Below are positions 17,429 through 26,354 of a stretch of DNA of 64,000 nt, one piece after another. The notes beneath the pieces are model-generated. The model had not been told where the DNA came from. It saw only the letters and a program-made list of their open reading frames with translations, and did no database searches. Position numbers and translations under genes: made by a program. The stretch is from Pseudobacillus wudalianchiensis. Lineage in GTDB: Bacteria; Bacillota; Bacilli; Bacillales; Domibacillaceae. The first letter of the stretch is position 1. Each line of letters opens with the position of its first letter. The stretch is from positions 388,697-452,696 of the forward strand of contig NZ_MAYT01000027.1 in NCBI RefSeq assembly GCF_001685015.1, given 5' to 3'.

Positions 17429-17668
17429 ATGTCTTTGGATCATATAAAGAACATGTTAAAAACTATGATGTTTTATGGCAACAGTCAAATTACCCAAACT
17501 GTTTCCAAAAATCAAAAAACAATACTCTCTGTAAGCTATAAAAAAGAAAACAACATGTTTGAGATAACTTATTTAGAACCAGCTGCTATTGAAACTCACA
17601 GCGACGTGGATTCTACCGCTTTAGCAATAGAAGAAGCTATACACTCTCATGTTAAAACACCCTCATAG
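17429..17668 (+). CDS. Small conserved-looking protein, YkuJ/DUF1797-like
   Basis: A 79-residue cytoplasmic protein. The order of features (short helix, KTILSVSYKKENNMFEITYLE strand pair, then a helix TALAIEEAIHSH) resembles the YkuJ family (DUF1797) of Bacillus, but the similarity is modest. A purine-rich AAGGAAAGG lies rather far (about 12 bases) from the ATG. No function is assigned. Confidence 0.55.
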   Translation: MSLDHIKNMLKTMMFYGNSQITQTVSKNQKTILSVSYKKENNMFEITYLEPAAIETHSDVDSTALAIEEAIHSHVKTPS

Positions 17669-17885
17669 GCTAAAGAAATTTCCTGCTTCTAATAAAATTC
17701 GGAGCTGCAACCCTATTAAAGTACCCAATTAAATACTGCCTTTATTTCTTCTGCTCATAGTATGAAAAGAATATTCACCAGAAAAACGGGTATAAGATAA
17801 CAAACTTGTCTCATTTCACAACTACCACTAAGAGTTCTTTCGTTCGCTTTTCTGCAACAGAGAAGTCTTGATGGGAGGGGATGAA

Positions 17886-18077
17886 ATGAGAAAAATTTAT
17901 GGCATCGAAAACTTAATCGCTTACCTTTCTTCAGTAAACTTTCCGCTTACTGAAGAAAGAATTAAGGATCTAATATTAAACCGAGAACTGCCACATCATA
18001 GAGCATTCCAAAGCACCTTCATTTTTAATCTAGATCACATTGACTGGTGGATAAGCCAGCAGCGATTAAAGCCATAG
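17886..18077 (+). CDS. Small helix-turn-helix/excisionase-like protein
   Basis: A 63-residue protein: MRKIYGIENLIAYLSSVNF, then LTEERIKDLILNRELPHHRAF, and a final FNLDHIDWWISQQRLKP. The layout (short helical DNA-reading segment, a basic wing, and a W-rich ending) recalls MerR/excisionase-type winged helices. ATG at 17886 is behind GGAGGGGATG. The family is not recognised, and no phage genes are adjacent. Confidence 0.6.
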   Translation: MRKIYGIENLIAYLSSVNFPLTEERIKDLILNRELPHHRAFQSTFIFNLDHIDWWISQQRLKP

Positions 18078-18311
18078 ATTAGGATGGGTCCTGCTTTTTA
18101 GCAGGGCTCTGCTAATGAGTCTTTACTTCATATGCTGTACTGCTAATCTATTCAAAAATCAAAAGCCTTGTCTGCTCTTAGCTTAATTACATCAGCAGAG
18201 TATACAGGAAAGTATATTTCATAAATGAAAAAGACCAAGCTCTAGAAAAACCTAAGCAAATTATCATTTTTCGAACGCTAGTATGGTTCTTGTTTTTTAG
18301 ATTATTATAAA

Positions 18312-18365
18312 AAGGGCACCAAACAATAAAGCAGCTGTGCACTGCCTTAGAGTTTTAGTGCCCTT
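18312..18365. terminator. Hairpin terminator
   Basis: AAGGGCAC/GTGCCCTT close a structure with an inner GCAG/CTGC stem. On minus the tail is TTTTTATAATAATC, placing it just after the gene at 18386-18574. On plus, ATTTTTT follows, so it may work both ways. Confidence 0.75.
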
Positions 18366-18385
18366 ATTTTTTGTGGAGCTATTGG

Positions 18386-18574
18386 TTAATCTTCAATAAA
18401 ATACACTTTTTCTACTTTCCAATGAACTGGAATACCCTCCGCATGAAATGCAGGAAAGTATGTATAGACAAACTCTTTCATTTGTTCCTCTGTTGGATAT
18501 TCATCAAAATGATGACTCTTAAGCAAGTCCATACAAACAATTTGAAATTTGTGCTTTACTTTGACTTCTTCCAT
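18386..18574 (-). CDS. Small hypothetical protein
   Basis: A 62-residue acidic protein (MEEVKVKHKFQIVCMDLLKS, then EEQMKEFVYTYFPAFHAEG, ending EKVYFIED). AAAGGA lies about 12 bases upstream. A terminator directly after the stop supports a real transcription unit. I do not recognise the family. Confidence 0.55.
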   Translation of the reverse strand: MEEVKVKHKFQIVCMDLLKSHHFDEYPTEEQMKEFVYTYFPAFHAEGIPVHWKVEKVYFIED

Positions 18575-18899
18575 TCATAGTTATCCTTTCCCACTCTACT
18601 ATCCAGTACCTTCTCTACTCTTCTATTGTTAATATAATACAATAGACCTCCTTTTCCTAGGAATACACAGTCCTATATACCCAATTAATAGAACCTCAAA
18701 ACTATCTGCTCACATTTTTTCACTGAACATCCAATCTAAATACCTAACGACTATTTGATACAGCCTATATTTGATGGCGGAAGCTTCATCTTTATCTCGA
18801 TCAAGCACTATTTTCTGTTCGTCAAAATGAAAAAGAGAGAGTTATTTCTCTCTCTTCGTGTGCCTTTTCCCAAAGCAATAACCTATTTTCAATTTTAAT
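18575..18899. other. Intergenic interval with the yitT terminator
   Basis: Apart from the GAGAGAGA/TCTCTCTC hairpin at 18832-18856 there is no gene or distinctive signal. It carries the promoter of the small minus-strand gene to its left, which was not resolved. Confidence 0.4.
18832..18856 (-). terminator. Terminator of the YitT-family gene
   Basis: On the minus strand GAGAGAG and CTCTCTC arms are followed by TTTTTCATTTT. It begins about 45 bases after the stop codon. Confidence 0.75.
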
Positions 18900-19772
18900 T
18901 TAATGGATGTTACGCTTTCTGAAATTGCCGCCTTTTACCTCTGCTACGTCATATACCGTAACAAAGGCATCTTCGTCAATTTCATGGATGATTTCCTTTA
19001 TTTTGCTTTCTTCTAAACGGTTAATCACGCAGGTGATTTCCCTAAACTTTTCATGGGAATAGCCGCCGTACACTTCATTATATGTAGCACTTCTGCCTAA
19101 CCGATCACGTATTGTCGTTACCATTAGTTCTGGTTCAGTCGTAATAATTTTAAAGGTTTTCGATCCGCTTAATCCTTCTTCAACGATGTGAATGACCTTT
19201 GAAGCAATATAATAAGCAATGGCCGAAAGAATAGCCCCCTGCAGACCAAATACCGTTGATACAAAAATAAACACAAACAAGTTTAAAAAAAGGATGAAAT
19301 CGCTTGTCCCAAACGGTAATTTCCGAGAAAGCAGGACAGCCAGCATGTCAATCCCATCTAATGCTCCGCCATTACGCAAGGCCAACCCCATTCCAAAGCC
19401 GAGAATAATCCCTCCAACAACCGTAACTAATAAAGTGTCTCCTTCAATAATAGCAGGAATATGATGCATGAGACTCGTGCCAACGGCTAGTGAAGCAATC
19501 CCGACAATCGAATAAATGGCAAAGCTTTTACCAATTTGTTGATAGCCTAGCCAAATAAAAGGAATGTTCATAATGGCAATGAGAACGCCTAAAGGCAATC
19601 CGAATAACTTGGACCCAACAATACTGAGCCCCGTCACCCCTCCATCTGATACGTTGTTTGGAATTAATACTGTTTCTAATCCATATGCTGCAATAAATCC
19701 TCCTATTATGATCATTAATCCCCGTAACATGATTTTTAATTGATTGGGATTATTCTTTTCCATTGAACTCAT
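18900..19772 (-). CDS. YitT-family membrane protein
   Basis: A 290-residue protein with five or six membrane helices in the first 200 residues (signature GLETVLIPNNVSDGGVTGLS and GIILGFGMGLALRNGGALDG), followed by a cytoplasmic DUF2179 domain (FREITCVINRLEESKIKEII, ending DAFVTVYDVAEVKGG). B. subtilis has several paralogues (YitT, YpjC, YqfU, YvjA) and none has a settled function. The gene is monocistronic and divergent from yktD. Confidence 0.9.
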   Translation of the reverse strand: MSSMEKNNPNQLKIMLRGLMIIIGGFIAAYGLETVLIPNNVSDGGVTGLSIVGSKLFGLPLGVLIAIMNIPFIWLGYQQIGKSFAIYSIVGIASLAVGTSLMHHIPAIIEGDTLLVTVVGGIILGFGMGLALRNGGALDGIDMLAVLLSRKLPFGTSDFILFLNLFVFIFVSTVFGLQGAILSAIAYYIASKVIHIVEEGLSGSKTFKIITTEPELMVTTIRDRLGRSATYNEVYGGYSHEKFREITCVINRLEESKIKEIIHEIDEDAFVTVYDVAEVKGGNFRKRNIH

Positions 19773-19925
19773 CTAATTCCCCACTTCCAGTATTTTTTCT
19801 TTTTTAAATTTACCATAAAATTCTTCTTTCAATATTCTAAAATATTTTAGCCCTAAAAAAAACAGCGCTGTTCATTCGTTTTTCTTTCTCAATCTGTTCA
19901 ATCAGATTAAATAAAGTCAAAATAA

Positions 19926-19954
19926 TTGACAAAAAATTTAATTTATGCTATAAT
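19926..19954 (+). promoter_or_regulatory. Consensus sigma-A promoter of yktD
   Basis: TTGACA (19926-19931) and TATAAT (19949-19954) are separated by exactly 17 bp. Transcription should start near 19961, leaving a leader of about 75 nt that contains the hairpin at 19981-20013. Confidence 0.88.
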
Positions 19955-19980
19955 TTACAATTAAATTATAATGCCCTATA

Positions 19981-20013
19981 ATAAGATTCTCCTGGCCAGG
20001 GGAATCTTATTTT
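19981..20013 (+). terminator. Terminator-like hairpin inside the yktD leader
   Basis: ATAAGATTC and GAATCTTAT enclose CCTGGCCAGG, and TTTTGTTTT follows. The element lies between the promoter and the ribosome site (AAGGGAGCGG) of the methyltransferase gene, so it would act as an attenuator rather than a gene-end terminator. Confidence 0.7.
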
Positions 20014-20036
20014 GTTTTATAAGGGAGCGGAAATAG

Positions 20037-20951
20037 ATGAATCAGAATGCAGGAAGTTTAACTGCCTTAGTATCAGCTTTTAGCCGTGCTTATCACAGCC
20101 AATATGATTCACCCATTGTTTTTGATGATTTTATTGCAAAAGATCTCATTTCCAAGAAAGAGTTTGAAGAGATTAGAGAAAACATGATTCAAGGCATCCA
20201 TGTGTTCAACAAAGAGATTGCCCAAAAGTTTAGTCATCATCCAGAAGAGGTTTTAAAATGGGTTACACAGGTCCAGCTTTCCCCTACTCCCTTAGCACGA
20301 GCAGCCTTTTGTGAAAGAATTGTAATGAACGAATTGAGATTAGGATTAAGCCAATACGTTATTTTAGGCGCTGGATTAGATACTTTTTGTTTTCGTTATC
20401 CAGAACTAGCAACAAAACTAGAGATTTTTGAAATCGACCATCCTTCTATGCAGACGTTTAAAAGAGAAAGACTGGCCGATGCACAACTAAAAATTCCAGC
20501 TAATCTTCACTTCATTCCGATGGATTTTACTAAACACTTTTCTGACGAAGGATTAGTAAAAGAAGGGTTTCAATATCAGAAAACCTTTTTTAGTTTGTTA
20601 GGGGTCTCCTACTATTTAACTAAGGATGAATTAAAACATTTCATGCAACATTTATTTATGAATCTTCCATCAGGCAGCTCGATTGTATTTGATTATGCAG
20701 ACGAAACCTTATTCCATGAAAAAGGATTATCAAATAGGGTGGAAAATATGCTGCAAATGGTCGCTGTTAGCGGAGAACCGATGAAATCCTGTTTTTCCTA
20801 CACTGAAATGGAGAGATTCTTAGCGGATATCGGTTTACTCATTTATGAACACTTATCACCTGCGCAAATTAATGAACAATTTTTTAGTCACAGAACGGAT
20901 TATTTAACTTCGTTTGAAACGATTCATTACATTCATGCTGTAAAAAAATAA
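20037..20951 (+). CDS. yktD: Class I SAM-dependent methyltransferase, YktD-like
   Basis: A 304-residue methyltransferase of the leucine carboxyl methyltransferase/TIGR00027 type. The cofactor loop reads VILGAGLDTFCFRYPEL and is followed by the acidic FEIDHPSMQTFKRERL. A later FSLLGVSYYLTKDEL completes the signature. The length equals that of B. subtilis YktD. These enzymes O-methylate small molecules or polyketide-type acids, and the true substrate is unknown. AAGGGAG precedes the ATG. It is expressed from a consensus promoter through a hairpin-bearing leader. Confidence 0.85.
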   Translation: MNQNAGSLTALVSAFSRAYHSQYDSPIVFDDFIAKDLISKKEFEEIRENMIQGIHVFNKEIAQKFSHHPEEVLKWVTQVQLSPTPLARAAFCERIVMNELRLGLSQYVILGAGLDTFCFRYPELATKLEIFEIDHPSMQTFKRERLADAQLKIPANLHFIPMDFTKHFSDEGLVKEGFQYQKTFFSLLGVSYYLTKDELKHFMQHLFMNLPSGSSIVFDYADETLFHEKGLSNRVENMLQMVAVSGEPMKSCFSYTEMERFLADIGLLIYEHLSPAQINEQFFSHRTDYLTSFETIHYIHAVKK

Positions 20952-21212
20952 CGAAATAACACTGTGCCGCTCAATACGCAGTGTGATTGAGCGGTTCTGC
21001 CATCATCCACTGGTTCTTTACTTTTTTAACACATAACGGTCCTCACACTTCAAATTCCATATTATGTTATAATTAACCTGAACAAGACTTATGTAAAAAC
21101 GTTCGAGAAGCTTCTTAATAGCATTCACTTAAAGATCAGAAGGGACTGAACTATGCGCGGATATCAATATTTTTAACCACCCCAAAAACTTCAATCGGAG
21201 GTAAAAGTATTG

Positions 21213-21740
21213 ATGAAAGAATTGTATACTGAAAGGCTATATTTAAGAAAAATGACTGTCGACGATGCATCTAGCTTGTTTAAGATATGGTCTGATCCTG
21301 ATGTGACTCGATTCATGAATATCGATCATTTCACAGAGGAAGATCAAGCAAAAGACATCATTATGTATCTTGATGAATTGTCTCAGGAGAACAAAGCGGT
21401 CCGTTTCTCAATCATTGAGCAGCAATCTAATCAAATTATCGGTTCCTGTGGATACAACTTTCTGGATTTTGAGAATGCTAAAACTGAGATCGGATACGAT
21501 ATCGCTAAAATCCAATGGGGTAAAGGATACGCGCCAGAGGCTGTTTCAGCATTAGTAGACCATGCGTTTCATTCTTTAAACTTTAATCGAATTGAAGCGA
21601 AAGTAGAGCCAGAAAATATCAACTCCATTAAAGTCTTGCAGAAGTTAACCTTTACTTTCGAGGGAACGTTACGTCAATATGAGAAAGTAAAAGGGAAATT
21701 CATTGATCTCAATTTGTATTCGAGACTTAAATCAGATTAG
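21213..21740 (+). CDS. GNAT-family acetyltransferase, RimJ/RimL-like
   Basis: A 175-residue protein of the ribosomal-protein-serine/alanine acetyltransferase subfamily: TERLYLRKMTVDDASSLFKI at the start, then IGYDIAKIQWGKGYAPEAVSA (acetyl-CoA loop) and EPENINSIKVLQKLTFTFEG. An in-frame TTG at 21210 is nearer the ideal distance from CGGAGG, so the start could be three bases earlier. Members of this group also modify antibiotics or small molecules, so the target is open. Monocistronic. Confidence 0.85.
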   Translation: MKELYTERLYLRKMTVDDASSLFKIWSDPDVTRFMNIDHFTEEDQAKDIIMYLDELSQENKAVRFSIIEQQSNQIIGSCGYNFLDFENAKTEIGYDIAKIQWGKGYAPEAVSALVDHAFHSLNFNRIEAKVEPENINSIKVLQKLTFTFEGTLRQYEKVKGKFIDLNLYSRLKSD

Positions 21741-22186
21741 TATGTTTGTCTCGCTAAACTGCAGGCAAATTGTGGCTACGTTAATGATTAAATAGTCTTT
21801 GACCCATTGTGCAGCCGGCTTTTCATTTCCTATTTTTGATTTGGCTGCCACTACCTTCTCATGTTAGACCTTTTATTACTTTATGACACAAAAAGCCGAC
21901 TGATTTTTAATAAACCAGTCGGCTATACGCAAACAGAAGAAAAAGCAAATTACTTCTCTTCCCAACCAATCACAACGATTAATGTATACAAAACCTATAT
22001 AAATGAACTTTCTAAACTAACCTCAAAAGCGGTCTAGCATTACATGAGCGAAAAATTCTTCTCCAATACTTGCGTTAAGACATGGTTTTACCGTCTTATC
22101 TCCACTTCTCATGTTCAATACATTATCTACTAAAATTTTTTGGTATTTAAGTTTAAACGGTTAATTTTGATTTTTAACAAATGAAA
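21741..22186. other. Interval with an orphan minus-strand terminator
   Basis: The arms AGCCGACTG (21894-21902) and CAGTCGGCT (21916-21924) form a hairpin whose T-tail (TTTTTGTGTC) is on the minus strand. The nearest minus-strand gene already has its own terminator at 22187-22210. No open frame lies between, so a small RNA from about 21925-22180 is possible but unproven. Confidence 0.45.
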
Positions 22187-22210
22187 AACACCGAATACTG
22201 GATCGGTGTT
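22187..22210 (-). terminator. Terminator of the YfhD-like gene
   Basis: AACACCGA/TCGGTGTT arms, followed on minus by TTTTCATTTG, about 35 bases after the stop codon. Confidence 0.75.
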
Positions 22211-22246
22211 CTCCACAATCAAAAGAGCCTTCACAAATCAGCTATT

Positions 22247-22414
22247 TTAGCGATTTTGATTTGTTCGTTCTTTTTTAGCTTTAGAATCATCTAATTCATT
22301 TAATTCACGAGAAAATTCTTCATCCACTTTGCCAGGAGGTATTTTTAAATTTTTTGGTGTCTGTGGCAAAGAACTTGAGTTGTTGCCGCCTGTTTTATGA
22401 TCATCTCTTCCCAT
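22247..22414 (-). CDS. YfhD-family small hydrophilic protein
   Basis: A 55-residue protein beginning MGRDDHKTGG, with LPQTPKNLK and DEEFSRELNELDD in the middle and a lysine/arginine-rich end. The LPQTPK...EFSREL pattern is that of the YfhD family, found in Bacillus spore formers and annotated only as small conserved proteins. The ribosome site is AAAGGAGG. ATG at 22417, immediately before, is an alternative start. Confidence 0.7.
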   Translation of the reverse strand: MGRDDHKTGGNNSSSLPQTPKNLKIPPGKVDEEFSRELNELDDSKAKKERTNQNR

Positions 22415-22539
22415 CATAAAGCCTCCTTTTAAATAATATCGTTCTTTAAAAGTATGGCTGAGTCACTTCACTTTGATGTAGGCATTCTTTAAATAAAAGG
22501 TTTTTCATTTGCGGCTGCGATTTATCTAAGCTATAACAG

Positions 22540-22785
22540 CTATTCCTCTTGAATAAATTTCACTGCATCATACCCGCAACGATGGCAGTACATTAAATGT
22601 GGACAAATCTGATCTTTCGCTGTATTAGGATAGCCGTCTCCCATCTTTACCGTTTCTTCATCATTGTAATGACCGTATGGATCTAAAAAATCGGATACCT
22701 TGCCTATGTCGTCTAATCGAAAATGGCACTCCGGACAGCGCAATTCCAATTCCTTAAATGCATTACATAAAGGACACATTTTCAT
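22540..22785 (-). CDS. Small zinc-ribbon protein
   Basis: An 81-residue protein with three CxxC pairs: CPLC near the N-terminus, CPEC at about residue 18, and CHRCGYD near the end, plus ICPHLMYC. The spacing suggests two zinc ribbons around an acidic centre. ATG at 22785 follows AGAGGTG. It resembles conserved hypothetical proteins of Bacillus, but I cannot name the family. Confidence 0.7.
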   Translation of the reverse strand: MKMCPLCNAFKELELRCPECHFRLDDIGKVSDFLDPYGHYNDEETVKMGDGYPNTAKDQICPHLMYCHRCGYDAVKFIQEE

Positions 22786-22996
22786 TCGAATCACCTCTTT
22801 GTGCTTTCGAATTTAGTATCCATTTTTTAAACGATAATATGTAACCTGTAGTCAAATGCAAAACAAGTCCTTTTATCTCAACTAAACAACCAGCTAACGC
22901 TATAAATCAAAATACTTCATGCGCTGTTCTGAATTCTCCTATTTCTTTTAGGCATTTTGTCATTTAAAATGATTATCAATGGAGGATTTATCAATT

Positions 22997-23395
22997 ATGA
23001 AGGAAGAAAATACATTCACTAAACTGAAAAACTATGCAAAAAAATTAAAGCAAAATTTATTTGTGCTTTACCTCTCTTACAAAGACAATCGAACCCCTTG
23101 GTATGCTAAAGCTGTAGCTATTTGCGTTGTTGCCTATGCGTTTAGCCCAATTGATTTAATCCCTGATTTTATTCCCATTTTAGGTTATTTAGATGACCTG
23201 ATCCTTGTACCCATGGGAATTGCGCTCGCTTTAAAGTTGATCCCCGCTGAAGTCATAGAAGCGAATCGAGCAGCGGCAGAAGAAATGAAAAAGAACCAAA
23301 AACCTAAAAACTGGTTTGTTGGTATTCTCTTCATCCTCGTTTGGATTTTACTTGCGGTTTGGCTTTACAGGTTAGCAATCAAACTTTTTTATTGA
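22997..23395 (+). CDS. YkvA/DUF1232-family membrane protein
   Basis: A 132-residue protein with the DUF1232 signature in its middle: TPWYAKAVAICVVAYAFSP, then IDLIPDFIPILGYLDDLILV. A C-terminal membrane helix (WFVGILFILVWILLAVWLY) follows. GGAGG at 22981-22985 is about 11 bases before ATG 22997. The in-frame ATG at 22979 has no ribosome site. The function of the family is unknown. Confidence 0.85.
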   Translation: MKEENTFTKLKNYAKKLKQNLFVLYLSYKDNRTPWYAKAVAICVVAYAFSPIDLIPDFIPILGYLDDLILVPMGIALALKLIPAEVIEANRAAAEEMKKNQKPKNWFVGILFILVWILLAVWLYRLAIKLFY

Positions 23396-23641
23396 GAGAA
23401 CACCCAAAACCTGCCTGATGAAAACGCCAAACCTGTTCAATCCAATTAATTTTGGCATAATCTTGTTTCTTCAAGCCATTTCTTCTCCTTTTTTGATAAT
23501 TCAGTTTTTTGTTTAAAAGTGTCTTTCCATATGGTAAAATTTCCGAATAAAGGATGTGAAAAATAAAACTTGTTAAATGGCTAGATAGATGAACGAACGC
23601 TTCACATCTGTATGTAAAGTTCAACTATAGGAGGATCTATG

Positions 23642-24679
23642 ATGATAGATTTGCGCAGTGACACGGTGACAAAACCGAGTGAAAAAATGAGAAAAGCGAT
23701 GTACGAAGCGGAGGTTGGGGATGACGTCTACGGTGAGGACCCGACAGTCAATAAATTAGAAGAAATTGCGGCAGAGATCCTTGGAAAGGAAGCAGCCTTG
23801 TTTGTCACAAGCGGAACTCAGGGAAATCAAATTGCCGGTTTGGTGCATTGCAAACCTGGTGAAGAAGTAATATTGGAAGCCCAATCGCACATCTTTCTCT
23901 ACGAAGCGGCCGCGATGTCAGCATTTGCGGGTGTGCAAACGAAAACGTTAGCTGGGGATCGCGGTGCGATGAAACCAAGCGACGTGGAAGCAGCCCTTCG
24001 GGAGGATGACGTTCATGAACCGGAAACAGGTCTTATTTGCCTAGAAAATACGCATAATAAAGCAGGCGGAGCTGTGATTCCACTTGAAAACATGGAAGCG
24101 ATTTATCAAATAGCGAAAAGGCACGGCATACCTGTCCACTTAGATGGCGCACGCCTATTCAATGCTTCTGTCGCTTCCGGTATACCTGTCAAAAAGTTCG
24201 CAGAACAAACTGATACGGTTCAAATTTGTCTGTCTAAAGGATTAGGAGCGCCCGCAGGCTCAATCATTGCTGGTTCCTCCGCTTTTATTTCAAAAGCACG
24301 AAAATGGCGTAAACGCCTCGGCGGCGGTTTAAGACAGGTTGGCGTTCTAGCTGCACCCGGTATCATTGCCCTTCAAGAAAATGCCGGTCGCCTTCAAGAG
24401 GATCACGAAAGCGCCAAACGGCTTGCTGAGGGTCTTCAAAATATTAAAGGCATAACATTAGAAAGCGAAGTTGAAACGAATATCATCATTATTAATATCG
24501 CTCATTCCAATAAAACGACAGCGGCTTTCTTAAGCGAATTAAAAGAAAATGGAGTGTTAGCCGGAGAGTTTGGCCCTCATTTAATTCGATTCGTTACGAA
24601 CAATAGTGTTACCGAAACAGATATTGATCAAGTATTACTCGTCATTCAAAAAATATTACACTTCCAGCCTATTTCATGA
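23642..24679 (+). CDS. ltaE: Low-specificity L-threonine aldolase
   Basis: A 345-residue pyridoxal-phosphate enzyme that splits L-threonine (and allo-threonine) to glycine and acetaldehyde. It opens with MIDLRSDTVTKPSEKMRKAM, the standard family start. It has GDDVYGEDPT, the substrate-site LENTHNKAGG, the cofactor Asp in HLDGARLFNA, and the Schiff-base lysine in CLSKGLGAPAG. The ribosome site AGGAGG favours this ATG over the one three bases upstream. It converges on the aldehyde dehydrogenase gene and shares a terminator with it. Confidence 0.94.
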   Translation: MIDLRSDTVTKPSEKMRKAMYEAEVGDDVYGEDPTVNKLEEIAAEILGKEAALFVTSGTQGNQIAGLVHCKPGEEVILEAQSHIFLYEAAAMSAFAGVQTKTLAGDRGAMKPSDVEAALREDDVHEPETGLICLENTHNKAGGAVIPLENMEAIYQIAKRHGIPVHLDGARLFNASVASGIPVKKFAEQTDTVQICLSKGLGAPAGSIIAGSSAFISKARKWRKRLGGGLRQVGVLAAPGIIALQENAGRLQEDHESAKRLAEGLQNIKGITLESEVETNIIIINIAHSNKTTAAFLSELKENGVLAGEFGPHLIRFVTNNSVTETDIDQVLLVIQKILHFQPIS

Positions 24680-24738
24680 TTATAGCAAGAGAGAGGTATT
24701 CTTTTCTTTCATTGAAAGATTGAATCATTCACACTAAA

Positions 24739-24770
24739 GCAGCCAACCGTTCGCCCGAACGGTTGGCTGC
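24739..24770. terminator. Bidirectional terminator between converging units
   Basis: GCAGCCAACCGTTCG and CGAACGGTTGGCTGC form a 15-bp stem. CTCTTTTT follows on plus, and the reverse strand also carries a short T-rich tail. It closes both the threonine aldolase gene and the long minus-strand catabolic operon. Confidence 0.85.
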
Positions 24771-24810
24771 CTCTTTTTCCTCCAAAACAGTAGTTAGCGG
24801 AAAATATTTA

Positions 24811-26283
24811 TTATTCCTCAATCTCGATCACACAGGCTTTTTCACGCGAATACTCAAGAATCGAATCTGTGCCGTATCCGCTCTCTTTGAAACCGCCAAA
24901 CGGCAAGTCCGCTCCTACTCTCGAATACGTGTTGACCCACACGTTACCGGACTCTATTTTTCGAATCATCCGGTGGGCGAGATTAAGATCCCTTGTCCAC
25001 ACTCCTGCCCCTAGACCAAAACAGGTATCATTCGCAATGGCTGCCGCTTCTTCTTCCGTTTCAAAGGGCATAACAACCGCTACTGGACCGAAAATTTCTT
25101 CTTGGCAAATACGCAGTGTGTTGCTGTTTACTTTAAACAAAGTAGGCTCCACCCAGTAACCACCCGAAAACTCCGGTTTATCTGGAAGAACATTCTCTCC
25201 GCCATGGCGGCCGCCACAGACAATTTCCCCGCCTTCTTCTACTCCTAGCTTGATATAAGAACGGATTTTTACGTACTGGTCCAGGCTTGATAGAGGACCC
25301 ATCGTACTTGCTAGATCCATGGGATCGCCCGCTTTTATCGTGTTTTTAATTCTTTCTCTTATCCGATCAATCATTTCCTCGAATATAGACTGTTGAATAA
25401 GAATTCTTGAGCCGGCTGTACATCTTTGTCCAGCGTTACTCGTGTAGATAGCATGAATGACTCCATCAACCGCTTTGTCTAGGTCAGCGTCTTCAAATAC
25501 AATATTCGGTGATTTTCCGCCTAGTTCAAAAATCGTTGGTTTTGGATGACGGGCACTTGCACGAAGAATAGAACCAGCGGTTGTTCCAGAACCTGTCATG
25601 CTTACTTTACTCACACCAGGATGAGCTACTAAAGCATCCCCTATATCTCTCCCCAACCCGGAAATAACATTAAGCACACCTGAAGGAAGGATGCCTCCCA
25701 GCAATTCACCGTATCGTAATGAAGAAACAGAGGCCTGCTGAGATGGTTTAATAATGACTGTATTGCCCGCAGCAAGTGCATAAGCTGCTTTTATCGTGAA
25801 GGTAAAAAGCGGCGCATTCCACGGGAGGATTCCTAGTACGACTCCGAACGGTTCTCTCAACGTATATCCGATGCTAGTCGGTCCCATTTGAACCGTTTTT
25901 CCTTGGCTGCCTTCTTTGCAAGCTCCCGCAGCGTCATACCAGACTGATTTTATTGCTTCAGCAAGATAAGGTGCAACGGCAATCACTTCTCCGTTATCTC
26001 TCGTCTCCAGCGTCGTCAATTCTTCATCATGCAAGGAAATAGCATCCCCAATACGCCTTAAATAGCCTGAACGCTCTTCAGCAGAAAGCGCAGACCAAGC
26101 AGGAAATGCTTGACGCGCCGCTGTCACAACCTTTTCTACATCCTCTTGCGTGCTTAATGGAATCTTAGCCCAAGCTTCTCCTGTAGAAGGCTCAATACTG
26201 TCCATCGTATTTCCAGACGAAGCTGCCATTAACTTGCCATTGATAAAGTTTTGATACTGTTTCAATTCTTGCTTTGTCGTCAT
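24811..26283 (-). CDS. NAD(P)-dependent aldehyde dehydrogenase
   Basis: A 490-residue ALDH-superfamily enzyme that oxidises an aldehyde to an acid. The catalytic Cys is residue 288 (NAGQRCTAGSR) and the general base is Glu 253 (FELGGKSPN). The cofactor segment (ILPWNAPLF, KPSQQAS) and the closing PFGGFKESGYG are intact. It is the last gene of the long operon, 71 bases after the FadF-like gene, and may process an aldehyde formed in the pathway or upstream of the CoA ligase. Confidence 0.93.
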   Translation of the reverse strand: MTTKQELKQYQNFINGKLMAASSGNTMDSIEPSTGEAWAKIPLSTQEDVEKVVTAARQAFPAWSALSAEERSGYLRRIGDAISLHDEELTTLETRDNGEVIAVAPYLAEAIKSVWYDAAGACKEGSQGKTVQMGPTSIGYTLREPFGVVLGILPWNAPLFTFTIKAAYALAAGNTVIIKPSQQASVSSLRYGELLGGILPSGVLNVISGLGRDIGDALVAHPGVSKVSMTGSGTTAGSILRASARHPKPTIFELGGKSPNIVFEDADLDKAVDGVIHAIYTSNAGQRCTAGSRILIQQSIFEEMIDRIRERIKNTIKAGDPMDLASTMGPLSSLDQYVKIRSYIKLGVEEGGEIVCGGRHGGENVLPDKPEFSGGYWVEPTLFKVNSNTLRICQEEIFGPVAVVMPFETEEEAAAIANDTCFGLGAGVWTRDLNLAHRMIRKIESGNVWVNTYSRVGADLPFGGFKESGYGTDSILEYSREKACVIEIEE

Positions 26284-26354
26284 GTAATCCCGCCTTTATT
26301 TTTGGATTATTACATCTTTTTCAGCTAGTGACCCTTCACTTTTAATTTAGCTTT

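Noticed and set aside
23379..23624. 81-codon minus-strand frame before threonine aldolase
   Set aside because: No ribosome site and no recognisable family; overlaps the end of the DUF1232 gene and the aldolase leader.
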